The notes under the pieces: generated by a model
Seen by the model: only the letters and a program-made list of their open reading frames with translations
Told to the model about the DNA's origin: nothing
Databases searched by the model: none
Source of the DNA: a gamma proteobacterium endosymbiont of Lamellibrachia anaximandri
Lineage (GTDB): Bacteria; Pseudomonadota; Gammaproteobacteria; Chromatiales; Chromatiaceae
Length of the DNA stretch: 64,000 bases
Direction of reading: 5' to 3'
Assembly: GCA_016756855.1 (NCBI GenBank)
Contig: JAESPD010000005.1
Coordinates: 1 to 64,000, forward strand
Shown: piece by piece, positions 1 through 8,837 of the stretch
How the letters are laid out: every line of letters begins with the position of its first letter
Numbering within the stretch: the first letter of the stretch is position 1
Translations under genes and position numbers: made by a program

Positions 1-2
1 GC

Positions 3-119
3 CTTACTCTTTTCGAGAAAACCCCATTGGATCAGTTGCTTATGAAATCCGATTGCAAAAGTGAAGAATGCGCCATGGATAACCAATTGAATTTATTCGA
101 TTTAACGTTGGGACACTAG
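3..119 (+). mobile_element. C-terminal fragment of a transposase, probably IS4 type
   Basis: The window opens inside a reading frame that ends with TAG at 117-119. The 38 visible residues include LFEKTPLDQLL near the front and NQLNLFDLTLGH at the end. An F-E-K-T-P motif followed about 25 residues later by a terminal N-Q-L-x-L-F-D is, from memory, the usual tail of IS4-family DDE transposases. Only the tail is visible, so family and integrity cannot be judged. No terminal inverted repeat is recognised in the 36 bases before the next gene. The assignment is inference from a short C-terminus. Confidence 0.5.
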
Positions 120-155
120 TGTAATCAAACAATAATCACAATTAACGGAAACAAA

Positions 156-2438
156 ATGAAAGAGCGTTTTTTTCGCTTCATTCTGGACAGGAAGTATCTG
201 GTCATCCTATTGGCCTTCATCGCAACGTTCGCCATGGCTGCAGGGATGAAAAATCTGCAGTTCAGCAACGACTACCGGATGTTCTTCAGCGAAGAAAATC
301 CGCAGCTGACCGCTTTTGAGCAGTTGCAGAACACCTACGCCAAAAACGACAACGTGCTGTTTGTGCTCGCACCGAAAGATGGCAAGGTCTTCAGCCGTAA
401 AACCCTGAGCGCCGTGGAGGAGCTGACCAAGGCAGCCTGGCAGATTCCCTACTCTCTGCGCGTCGATTCCGTCACCAACTTTCAACATACCTATGCCGAA
501 GGCGATGATCTGGTAGTTGACGACTTGGCCCGCAATGCTGCCAGCCTGTCGGATGAGGATCTGCAACGGATTCAGGAGATTGCAGTAAATGACCCGCTCC
601 TGGTGCACCGGCTCATCTCACCTGAAGCACATGTCACGGGTGTCAACGTAACGATTCAGTTGGCGGAAAAAAAACTCACCGAGGTACCTGAAGTTGCCGG
701 GGCAGCCCAACAACTGGCGCAGCAGATCGAGCAAAAATATCCCCATATCAAGATCCACCTCACCGGCATGGTGATGATGAATAATGCATTCCCGGCAGCA
801 TCGATAAAAGATATGAAGACGCTCTACCCGGCCATGTTCGCCGCGGTGTTGATCACCCTCGCGCTGATGTTGCGCTCTATCCCCGGTACTTTTTCAACCC
901 TTATCGTCATCATCCTGATGGTACTCGGCACCATGGGAATCACCGGTTGGCTTAACATTAAACTCTCTCCCCCGACCACCACCGTACCCATCGTCATCAT
1001 GACCCTGGCAATAGCCGACTGTGTGCATATCCTGGTCAATTTCCTGCATGGGATGCGTGTTGGTTTGGCCAAACGGGATGCCTTGCTGGAGAGCCTGCGC
1101 ATCAATCTACAGCCGATCTTTCTCACCACGATCACCACTGCTATCGGATTCTTGAGTCTGAACTTCAGCGATGCCCCGCCATTCCGGGATCTCGGTAATA
1201 TGGCTGCAATGGGTGTCATCCTGGCATTCATTTTCTCCATCAGTCTGCTGCCCGCAATGATGATGATCCTTCCAGTCAAGGCGATGAGTACTGATTCACG
1301 CGGAAGCAGAGCGATGATGCACCTTGCCGAATTCGTAATCCGGCACAAAATCAAACTGCTTTGGGTGGTAGGTGGCTCAATTCTGTTCCTGATAGCGCAG
1401 ATTCCCAACAATCGGCTGGACGACCAGTTCGTAAAATATTTTGATGAAACCAATGAATTCAGAACCGCCACTGATTTTGCAACAGACAATCTGACCGGCA
1501 TCTATTTGATCGAATACTCTCTCGATTCCGGAGAGGCCGGCGGGGTCAGCAATCCTGAATTTCTCCGCAATGTGGAAGCATTTGCCCAGTGGTACCGGCA
1601 GCAACCCAACGTCCTGCACGTCAACACACTGACGGATATCATGAAACGGCTCAATCGGAACATGCATGCGGACGACGATGAGTGGTATCGCCTGCCGGAT
1701 AAACGTGACCTGTCGGCGCAGTACCTGCTGCTCTATGAGTTCTCGCTGCCCTTCGGACTGGATCTGAACAACCAGATCAACGTCAGGAAATCGGCCACAC
1801 GCTTCATCGTCACGCTGGAGAGCATCTCCACCCAGCAGATGCTGGCCATCGAGGAAAGCGCGCAACAATGGCTGGCAACAAACGCACCCGGTATGAAAGC
1901 AGATGGCGCCAGTCCCAGTATCATGTTTGCCCATATCGGCAACAGGAACATCCGCTCCATGCTAAAGGGCACCACCGTGGCGCTGGTGATGATCTCCGCA
2001 ATCCTTATCCTTGCCTTCCGCTCTCTGCGCATCGGTGGACTGAGCCTGCTACCGAATCTGGTCCCCATCGGCACGGCCTTTGGTCTATGGGGGCTCCTCG
2101 TAGGAGAGGTTGGGCTTGCCCTCTCGGTGGTCAGCGGCATGACCTTGGGCATAGTGGTGGATGACACAGTGCACTTTCTCAGCAAGTTTCTGCGCGCCCG
2201 CCGCGAGCAAGGTATGAATGCCGAGGATGCCGTGCGCTACGCCTTCTCCACCGTTGGCACAGCACTTTGGGTCACCTCGTTTGTTCTGATGCTGGGCTTC
2301 GCCATCCTCGCCCTCTCCCACTTTCAATTGAATGCCGGCATGGGCCTGCTGACTGCGATTACCATCGGACTGGCCCTGGTGGCCGACTTCCTTTTTCTGC
2401 CACCCTTATTGATGCTCTTCGGAGGCCGTACAAAATGA
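156..2438 (+). CDS. RND-superfamily (MMPL-type) exporter
   Basis: Inner-membrane transporter of 760 residues with the two-fold RND layout. TM1 lies at about 13-30, a periplasmic loop at 31-205, a block of five helices at about 225-375, TM7 at about 400-418, a second periplasmic loop to about 610, and a final helix block to the C-terminus. The duplicated helix motif is visible as IADCVHILVNF in the first half and GIVVDDTVHFLSKF in the second, with the acidic residues expected of proton-coupled members. It is shorter than tripartite drug pumps such as AcrB and fits the lipid or MMPL-like branch. Its stop overlaps the start of the LolA-like gene (ATGA), and a beta-barrel gene follows, so the three probably form one envelope export module. 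The substrate is unknown. Confidence 0.85.
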   Translation: MKERFFRFILDRKYLVILLAFIATFAMAAGMKNLQFSNDYRMFFSEENPQLTAFEQLQNTYAKNDNVLFVLAPKDGKVFSRKTLSAVEELTKAAWQIPYSLRVDSVTNFQHTYAEGDDLVVDDLARNAASLSDEDLQRIQEIAVNDPLLVHRLISPEAHVTGVNVTIQLAEKKLTEVPEVAGAAQQLAQQIEQKYPHIKIHLTGMVMMNNAFPAASIKDMKTLYPAMFAAVLITLALMLRSIPGTFSTLIVIILMVLGTMGITGWLNIKLSPPTTTVPIVIMTLAIADCVHILVNFLHGMRVGLAKRDALLESLRINLQPIFLTTITTAIGFLSLNFSDAPPFRDLGNMAAMGVILAFIFSISLLPAMMMILPVKAMSTDSRGSRAMMHLAEFVIRHKIKLLWVVGGSILFLIAQIPNNRLDDQFVKYFDETNEFRTATDFATDNLTGIYLIEYSLDSGEAGGVSNPEFLRNVEAFAQWYRQQPNVLHVNTLTDIMKRLNRNMHADDDEWYRLPDKRDLSAQYLLLYEFSLPFGLDLNNQINVRKSATRFIVTLESISTQQMLAIEESAQQWLATNAPGMKADGASPSIMFAHIGNRNIRSMLKGTTVALVMISAILILAFRSLRIGGLSLLPNLVPIGTAFGLWGLLVGEVGLALSVVSGMTLGIVVDDTVHFLSKFLRARREQGMNAEDAVRYAFSTVGTALWVTSFVLMLGFAILALSHFQLNAGMGLLTAITIGLALVADFLFLPPLLMLFGGRTK

Positions 2439-3214
2439 AACGATTGCTGCTTATCACTCTCTGTAGCTTGCTACCGCTGGCCGGAAACGCCATGACTCCC
2501 GAGGAGCAAGGCCTGGAGATTGCTAAGGAAGTTGATCGCCGCGACACCGGCTTCCACGACTTCAAAGCCACCATGACCATGCTGCTGCGCAACAAACATG
2601 GCGAGGAGAGCCTCCGCCACATGCGCACCAAGGCCCTGGAGGTTGAAGACGACGGCGACAAGACGCTGATCATTTTTGACCGGCCACGGGATGTAAAAGG
2701 CACCGCCCTTCTGAGCTACTCCCACAAGACTGGCGCAGACGATCAGTGGCTCTACCTCCCGGCGCTCAAACGGGTAAAACGCATCGCCTCTCGCAACAAA
2801 TCCGGTCCCTTTATGGGTAGTGAGTTCGCCTACGAGGATCTGTCGTCTCAGGAAGTGGAGAAGTACACCTACAAATATATTCGCGATGAACAGCTCAACG
2901 GCAAAGATGCCTTGGTTCAGGAACGCTATCCCGTGGATCCCAACTCGGGCTACACGCGTCAGGTGGTATGGGTCGACAAGGTAGAATACATCCCATTGAA
3001 GATCGAGTTCTACGACCGCAAAAAAGCACTGCTGAAAACGTTGGAATTCAAGAGTTACAAGCAGTATCTCGATCGTTACTGGCGGGCCAGTGAAATGTTC
3101 ATGCAAAACCACCAGACCGGGAAGAGTACCTTGCTCACCTGGGAGGATTACAAGTTTCGCGCTGGCCTGAAATCCTCCAACTTCGGCAAGAACAGTCTCA
3201 AGCGCGCCCGGTGA
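2435..3214 (+). CDS. LolA-like outer-membrane lipoprotein-sorting protein
   Basis: Periplasmic protein of 259 residues. The start is the ATG inside the ATGA overlap with the exporter stop, preceded by GGAGG nine bases upstream; the same frame is open further 5' but lies inside the exporter gene. Residues 1-18 form a signal peptide (MKRLLLITLCSLLPLAG). The mature part carries the features of the LolA-like family found with RND exporters: a DDQWLYLPALKRVKRI segment and later short strands ending in a basic tail. Proteins of this fold shuttle lipids or lipoproteins between membranes. Translational coupling to the exporter suggests that it carries the exported molecule across the periplasm. That role is inferred from family and context; the cargo is not identifiable. 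Confidence 0.8.
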   Translation: MKRLLLITLCSLLPLAGNAMTPEEQGLEIAKEVDRRDTGFHDFKATMTMLLRNKHGEESLRHMRTKALEVEDDGDKTLIIFDRPRDVKGTALLSYSHKTGADDQWLYLPALKRVKRIASRNKSGPFMGSEFAYEDLSSQEVEKYTYKYIRDEQLNGKDALVQERYPVDPNSGYTRQVVWVDKVEYIPLKIEFYDRKKALLKTLEFKSYKQYLDRYWRASEMFMQNHQTGKSTLLTWEDYKFRAGLKSSNFGKNSLKRAR

Positions 3215-3258
3215 CCTCCAGGCGAGGATACCCATAGCAGGACGCAGAGTACGCAACA

Positions 3259-4437
3259 ATGAAAAACTGGTTCAAGGCCCTCTGTCTATTCCCTTCTCTG
3301 GTCTGCGCCAGCGAGTGGACAGGTTATATCGAAGGCCAGGGGCGTTACTTCACCCAGGAGCCATTCGATTCGGCTCAGACCGACAGCACCCTCTCCCTGG
3401 CATTCGAACCCGAGTATTACCACGCCTGGGACGACGACCGCCAAAGCTTCATCTTTCGCCCTTTCCTGCGCTGGGATTCCCAGGATAACAATCGCACCCA
3501 TGCCGACATCCGCGAACTGCTCTGGACCCATGTCAGCGAAGAGTGGGAGGTTCAGGCAGGTATCGGCAAGGTCTTCTGGGGTGTCACCGAGGCACGTCAC
3601 CTGGTGGATGTCATCAACCAGACTGACTTGGTGGAAAATCCGGACGGCGAACAGAAGCTGGGCCAACACATGATCAAGCTCTCCTTCGAAAGGACTTGGG
3701 GGGTACTGGATATATACGCCCTGCCCGGCTTCCGGGAGCGGACTTTTCCTGGCGAGGAGGGTCGTCTGCGTTCACATCCCAGAGTTGACAATGACCTGGC
3801 AAGCTATGAGTCCAGTGCCGGAAACAAGCGCGTCGATCTGGCCCTGCGCTGGTCCCACTCGCTCGGCGACTGGGATATCGGACTTGCCCACTTCTACGGC
3901 ACCAGCCGCAATCCTCTCCTGCAGCCCATCCAAAACAGCGCCAATGAGATCGTATTGGCACCCTATTACGAACTCATTCATCAGACCAGCCTCGACCTGC
4001 AGGCAACCAAAGGAGACTGGCTGTGGAAACTTGAGGCGCTCTACAGCACATCGGACAGGGAGGATGTCTTCTCCTACACCGGTGGTTTTGAATACACCTT
4101 CATCGGTCTGGGCGATAGCGATATGGACCTTGGGGTGCTGACCGAATACATGTTTGACGAACGGGGCGATAACGCACCCATCGCTTTCGAGAACGACACT
4201 TTTATCGGTCTGCGCCTGACTGCCAACGACGAGCAAAGCAGTGAACTGCTGACCGGCGTCATCAAGGACATGGATTCAAGCGCCTGGTTATATAATTTGG
4301 AGGCGAGCCGCCGCATCGGTGACGCCTGGAAGGCATCCGCTCAAATCCGCCTCTGGATTGATGTACCAGAAGACGATCCGCTCTACACTATCAGTCAGGA
4401 TGACTACATTGAGTTCAATCTTGCCCGATATTTCTAA
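3259..4437 (+). CDS. Outer-membrane beta-barrel protein of the RND module
   Basis: Protein of 392 residues with a signal peptide (MKNWFKALCLFPSLVCA, cleavage near residue 17). The body has alternating aromatic and polar strands and ends NLARYF; a terminal phenylalanine is the usual C-terminal signal of BAM-inserted outer-membrane barrels. It lies 44 bases after the LolA-like gene on the same strand and completes an inner-membrane, periplasm, outer-membrane series. A porin- or DUF1302-like role is plausible, but I recognise no specific family. It could be the outer-membrane acceptor for whatever the RND exporter moves. Its position and topology are better supported than its function. Confidence 0.7.
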   Translation: MKNWFKALCLFPSLVCASEWTGYIEGQGRYFTQEPFDSAQTDSTLSLAFEPEYYHAWDDDRQSFIFRPFLRWDSQDNNRTHADIRELLWTHVSEEWEVQAGIGKVFWGVTEARHLVDVINQTDLVENPDGEQKLGQHMIKLSFERTWGVLDIYALPGFRERTFPGEEGRLRSHPRVDNDLASYESSAGNKRVDLALRWSHSLGDWDIGLAHFYGTSRNPLLQPIQNSANEIVLAPYYELIHQTSLDLQATKGDWLWKLEALYSTSDREDVFSYTGGFEYTFIGLGDSDMDLGVLTEYMFDERGDNAPIAFENDTFIGLRLTANDEQSSELLTGVIKDMDSSAWLYNLEASRRIGDAWKASAQIRLWIDVPEDDPLYTISQDDYIEFNLARYF

Positions 4438-4536
4438 CTGGTGTCTGTTCGGAAACCTGTATCGGGGCTAACTGTGTAAAGTTTTGCTTGCTACAGAAAT
4501 CGATCTGTGAACAAGGTATTTACAAGGTGAAATCTG

Positions 4537-4694
4537 ATGGCTTCCAGACATTCCGAGTTTGCCTATGAACCCCTGCAGAGGCCGTCGAGCGAGCCTATCT
4601 GACTGATGAGGAGGCGTGTGTACGATCTCTTCGTTCAACCTTTAAACTGACTGCAGGGCAGCAGCAGCGAATCCAGCAACGGGCCCGGAAACTG
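4537..4694 (+). other. putA: 5' end of putA, out of frame with the main coding region
   Basis: An ATG at 4537, with AGGTG seven bases upstream, starts a short frame reading MASRHSEFAYEPLQ. It then leaves the PutA frame and stops at 4600-4602. From 4578 the main frame reads EAVERAYLTDEEACVRSL, which is the usual N-terminal PutA sequence, but that frame has a TGA at 4566-4568 and no ATG, GTG or TTG start before the GTG at 4695. Adding one base between about 4574 and 4580 joins the two pieces into a normal PutA N-terminus. The stretch is therefore best read as the true gene start disrupted by a 1-base deletion, either real or a sequencing error. Confidence 0.75.
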
Positions 4695-7679
4695 GTGCTG
4701 GCGGTGCGCCGGGAGCAGGCCGCCAGGGGCGGCATTGAAGCCTTTATGCATGAGTACGATCTCTCATCGGACGAGGGGGTGGTATTAATGTGTCTGGCCG
4801 AAGCGCTACTGCGAATTCCGGATAGCGACACGGTCGATCGCCTGATCCGGGACAAGCTGACCCACGCAAACTGGAAGGGACACCTGGGACAGAGCCACTC
4901 GCTGTTTGTCAACGCATCAACCTGGGGACTGATGTTGACCGGCAGGCTGGTGAAGTTACCGGAGTCCCTGGGTGACGCTCAGGCAACGCTATATGCCCTG
5001 GCCAAACGCAGTGGCGAGCCTCTGGTTCGCACCGCCATTAAGCAAGGCATGCGGATCATCGCCCAGCAGTTTGTGCTCGGCCGTTCAATCGAAGAGGCGG
5101 TGGAACGGGGACGGAACCACTATCCCCCAAATTATCGCTACTCCTTCGACATGTTGGGTGAGGCTGCCCTGACCCAGGCCGACGCCGACCGCTACTTCAG
5201 CGCCTACAAAAATGCTATCAGCCTGTTAGACCAACAGACACCGGCAGATTCCCGGGGGAATGCCGCTGCCGATGGCGTCTCCGTCAAACTCTCTGCACTA
5301 CATCCCCGTTATGAATTCAACCAACGTTCAAGGGTCATTAGAGAACTGACGCCGCGTCTTACTGAACTGGCTGTGCAGGCTTCGCAGGCCGGTCTGACCT
5401 TGACTGTGGATGCCGAAGAGGCCGACCGTCTCAACCTCTCATTGGAGCTGTTTTCAGCCGTCTACAGAGATGACAGACTGGGCGACTGGGAGGGGTTTGG
5501 GCTTGCGGTCCAAGCCTATCAAAAACGTGCGCCGGCGGTGATTGAGTGGCTGCAGACTTTGGCCCGTGATGCGGGTAGACGCATCCCTGTACGACTGACC
5601 AAAGGCGCCTACTGGGATAGTGAGATTAAGCGGGCACAGCAGTTGGGGTTGAAGGACTACCCGGTCTTCACCCGTAAGTCGGCAACGGATCTCTCCTATC
5701 TGGTTTGCGCCCAGCAGCTGTTTGCAGCGGGTGACTGTTTTTATCCTCAATTTGCCAGCCACAATGCCCATACCATTGCCAGCCTGCAGATAATGGCTGA
5801 AGGAGAGGGTGAGTATGAACTACAGCGACTACACGGTATGGGTGATGCGCTTTTTGATTGCATCACCGAAGATGAGGCGTTTCAGGTTCCATGCCGTCTC
5901 TACGCACCGGTAGGCAACCATGAAGCGCTGCTGCCCTATCTGGTTCGACGTCTGCTGGAGAATGGCGCCAACTCATCTTTTGTCAATCGTATTGAGGATG
6001 AGGCGGTGTCACTCGATTCGATCATTGCCGACCCCCTTGAGAAGCTTGAGGGTTATGAACAGATCAGGCACCCGGCCATTCCGATACCACCTGCACTCTA
6101 TGGCGCTGAACGCGAAAACTCCCTGGGGCTAAATCTGGACAATACTCATGTCAGGCGAGACGTGAATCATGCGCTGGAGGTTTGTCAGACAGTCAACTGG
6201 CAAGCCATGCCTCTCATCGCAGGCAGAGGGCTGGAGGGTGAAACGAGAGACATCTTCAATCCTGCCGACCAATCCGTCATCGGCAGTGTCGTTGAATCCC
6301 CTCCAGCCTGTGTTGAGCAAGCGATGAAAGCCGCTGAATCAGCGGCCGAGTCCTGGGAAAGGGTGGCGCCATTGCAGAGAGCGGCACTGTTGGATAGAGC
6401 GGCTGAACAGCTGCAAACAAACCAACTGGAATTGGCAGCGCTCTCTATACAGGAGGGTGGCCGTACCATCCCTGACGCCCTCTCTGAGGTGCGGGAGGCA
6501 ATCGATTTTTTTCGCTACTATGCCGCTCAGCTAAGGCGTGAATTTGCCCAGCCACGAATACTCCCAGGACCCACAGGAGAAGAGAACCGGATGAGTCTGC
6601 ACGGCCGTGGGCTCTTTGTCTGCATCAGCCCCTGGAATTTCCCCATTGCCATCTTCAGTGGCCAGATTGCGGCTGCGCTGGCGGCGGGCAATAGAGTGGT
6701 CGCCAAGCCAGCCAGTCAGACACCACTGACGGCGATGCGCATTGTTGAGCTGCTGCATGCAGCGGATTTTCCGCAGGAAGTGGTACAGCTTCTCCCCGGC
6801 AGGGGTGCTGATTTGGGTGCGCTGCTGTTAAATGATCCTCGGATTGCCGGGGTAGCGTTTACCGGCTCCACGGAGACGGCCCGGCAGATCAATCAGGTAT
6901 TGGCTAATCGCCCAGGACCCATTGTCCCGCTGATTGCTGAAACCGGCGGGCAAAACGCGATGATTGTTGATAGTTCAGCACTGCCGGAGCAGACAGTTTC
7001 AGATGTTATTCAATCCGCTTTCAGCAGTGCAGGGCAGCGTTGTTCTGCGTTGCGCGTGCTCTTTCTGCAAGAGGAGATTGCCCCCAGAATTCTGCCGATG
7101 CTGTCAGGCGCTATGGAGGAGTTGACGATGGGAGATCCAAGCCGCCTCTCAACGGATGTGGGACCCGTGATTGACCACCAGGCCTGTAAAGTGCTGCAGT
7201 CGCATGTCAATCGAATGGATATTGAAGGGCACCGGTTGTACGCGTTGCCGCTTGCAGCCGAACACCAGCAGGGGAGCTTCTTTGCACCTCATCTCTACGA
7301 AATTGATGCCCTGTCGCAACTGCCCCAAGAGGTCTTTGGCCCCATCCTGCATGTCATTCGCTATCCGGCGGATTCACTGGATCAGGTGTTGGCCTCAATC
7401 CGGCAGACCGGTTATGGCCTGACGCTGGGCATTCAGAGCCGTATCGATGAGACGGTGCGCTATATCCAGCAACAACTGCCCATTGGCAACACTTACGTCA
7501 ATCGCAACATGATCGGTGCAGTGGTAGGCGTGCAACCCTTTGGTGGTGAGGGGCTCTCCGGAACCGGCCCCAAGGCGGGTGGCCCCTATACCCTTTTTCG
7601 TTACTCAACGGAACGGAGCATTACAGTGAACACGGCTGCAGTAGGAGGTAATGCCCGGCTACTGTCCCTTGACGACTGA
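4695..7679 (+). CDS. putA: Bifunctional proline dehydrogenase / glutamate-semialdehyde dehydrogenase
   Basis: Oxidises proline to glutamate in two coupled steps. The in-frame segment is 994 residues from a GTG at 4695; with the out-of-frame 5' piece the gene would encode about 1,047. The FAD-dependent proline dehydrogenase half is at residues 1 to about 420, with KGAYWDSEIKRAQ, FASHNAHTI and a GNHEALLPYLVRRLLENGA segment. The NAD-dependent aldehyde dehydrogenase half is at about 500-960, with FTGSTETA, the catalytic glutamate in AETGGQNA and the catalytic cysteine in SAGQRCSALR. There is no N-terminal ribbon-helix-helix DNA-binding domain, so this is a two-function PutA and not an autogenous repressor. 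It converges on dsrB with only 36 bases between the stops. If the frameshift is real, translation from GTG 4695 would lack part of the N-terminal helical region. Confidence 0.9.
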   Translation: MLAVRREQAARGGIEAFMHEYDLSSDEGVVLMCLAEALLRIPDSDTVDRLIRDKLTHANWKGHLGQSHSLFVNASTWGLMLTGRLVKLPESLGDAQATLYALAKRSGEPLVRTAIKQGMRIIAQQFVLGRSIEEAVERGRNHYPPNYRYSFDMLGEAALTQADADRYFSAYKNAISLLDQQTPADSRGNAAADGVSVKLSALHPRYEFNQRSRVIRELTPRLTELAVQASQAGLTLTVDAEEADRLNLSLELFSAVYRDDRLGDWEGFGLAVQAYQKRAPAVIEWLQTLARDAGRRIPVRLTKGAYWDSEIKRAQQLGLKDYPVFTRKSATDLSYLVCAQQLFAAGDCFYPQFASHNAHTIASLQIMAEGEGEYELQRLHGMGDALFDCITEDEAFQVPCRLYAPVGNHEALLPYLVRRLLENGANSSFVNRIEDEAVSLDSIIADPLEKLEGYEQIRHPAIPIPPALYGAERENSLGLNLDNTHVRRDVNHALEVCQTVNWQAMPLIAGRGLEGETRDIFNPADQSVIGSVVESPPACVEQAMKAAESAAESWERVAPLQRAALLDRAAEQLQTNQLELAALSIQEGGRTIPDALSEVREAIDFFRYYAAQLRREFAQPRILPGPTGEENRMSLHGRGLFVCISPWNFPIAIFSGQIAAALAAGNRVVAKPASQTPLTAMRIVELLHAADFPQEVVQLLPGRGADLGALLLNDPRIAGVAFTGSTETARQINQVLANRPGPIVPLIAETGGQNAMIVDSSALPEQTVSDVIQSAFSSAGQRCSALRVLFLQEEIAPRILPMLSGAMEELTMGDPSRLSTDVGPVIDHQACKVLQSHVNRMDIEGHRLYALPLAAEHQQGSFFAPHLYEIDALSQLPQEVFGPILHVIRYPADSLDQVLASIRQTGYGLTLGIQSRIDETVRYIQQQLPIGNTYVNRNMIGAVVGVQPFGGEGLSGTGPKAGGPYTLFRYSTERSITVNTAAVGGNARLLSLDD

Positions 7680-7715
7680 TGCCTTGTCCTCTATCAAAAA
7701 CAGGGGTAGACCCAT

Positions 7716-8792
7716 TCAAAAATGGATATAACTCGATGAGTTCAGGCTCTTTCTGGCATAGCGCCAATCATCGATATGATATTTGGTGAACGGGAGATCT
7801 GTTAATTCAAAAAACTGTTTCCAGCCGATGCGATCGATCCAGTCACTGATCCGTTCCCAATCCTGTGCGCTGTTTTTATAGGCAGCGAGTATACGCTTTA
7901 CGATGGCCGTGACCTCCGGCCAGCGGGGTGGATTGTTGGGAATGCCCGCCACAACCAGCTTTTGAAAAGTGGGCCGACTGCGGGCATTCGAATGGTTACC
8001 CCCTACCCAGATTGCGAGCTTGGAGTGTTCAGGATCGTTGATCTGCATGGGTGGACAGGGTGGGTAACAGGCACCACAGCATATGCATTTTCGTTCATCC
8101 ACTTCCAGTGAGGGTTTGCCGTTTACCATCGCCGGCCGTATGGCAGCGACAGGACAGCGTGCCACTACCAAAGGCCGTTCACAGATGTTGGCGACCTTAC
8201 TATGGTCAATTCTGGGTGGTTTGGTGTGTTGAATATTGATCGCGATATCGCCCTGGCCACCGCAGTTGATCTGGCAGCAGGAGGTTGTGATATGCACCCG
8301 GTTAGGCATCTGCCAGCTTTTGAACTCATCCACCAGTTCATCCATCATCGATTTGACCACCCCAGAGGCGTCTGTGGCCGGGATGTCGCAGTGCAACCAC
8401 CCCTGGGTGTGGGAGATGGAGGCGACAGAGTTGCGGGTACCACCCACTACGAATCCTTCACGCTCCAGTGCCTGGATAAGGGGGGCGACTTTGGCACCAT
8501 CCGCCACCATGTATTCAATATTGCTGCGGATGGTAAAGCGCACATAACCGTCGGCATATCGATCACCAATCTCACAGAGTTTGCGCAGGGAGAAGAGATC
8601 AAGGATCCGCTGAGTACCGGCCCTCACAGTCCAGATTTCATCACCTCTATTTGCGACATGGCGCAGAACGCCGGGTTGCGAATCTTCATGGTATTTCCAC
8701 TGGCCGAAATTGCTGCGCATCACCGGATGCATATACTGAATGCCGTCGGGGCAGCCGCTCTCGATGGGGGTGCGGGGGTGGACTTTAGCCAT
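7716..8792 (-). CDS. dsrB: Reverse-type dissimilatory sulfite reductase beta subunit
   Basis: With DsrA forms the sirohaem enzyme that in sulfur oxidisers converts sulfane sulfur to sulfite in the cytoplasm. From the ATG at 8792 (GGAG six bases upstream) the protein is 358 residues, the usual DsrB length; the frame is open to an ATG at 8810 and beyond, but those starts are less typical. Residues HTQGWLHC (Cys135) and TTSCCQINCGG (Cys172, 173, 177) supply the sirohaem-cluster region, and CICCGACYPPCPP (residues 236-247) is the inserted ferredoxin domain. The sequence resembles, from memory, the Allochromatium-type oxidative enzyme more than sulfate reducers. It lies 45 bases after dsrA in one operon, and the next gene is the convergent putA, so dsrEFHC do not follow. 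Confidence 0.95.
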   Translation of the reverse strand: MAKVHPRTPIESGCPDGIQYMHPVMRSNFGQWKYHEDSQPGVLRHVANRGDEIWTVRAGTQRILDLFSLRKLCEIGDRYADGYVRFTIRSNIEYMVADGAKVAPLIQALEREGFVVGGTRNSVASISHTQGWLHCDIPATDASGVVKSMMDELVDEFKSWQMPNRVHITTSCCQINCGGQGDIAINIQHTKPPRIDHSKVANICERPLVVARCPVAAIRPAMVNGKPSLEVDERKCICCGACYPPCPPMQINDPEHSKLAIWVGGNHSNARSRPTFQKLVVAGIPNNPPRWPEVTAIVKRILAAYKNSAQDWERISDWIDRIGWKQFFELTDLPFTKYHIDDWRYARKSLNSSSYIHF

Positions 8793-8837
8793 GGTTGTCT
8801 CCGAATTCATCACTCCAGGATCTGGGGAACGCCGCAA

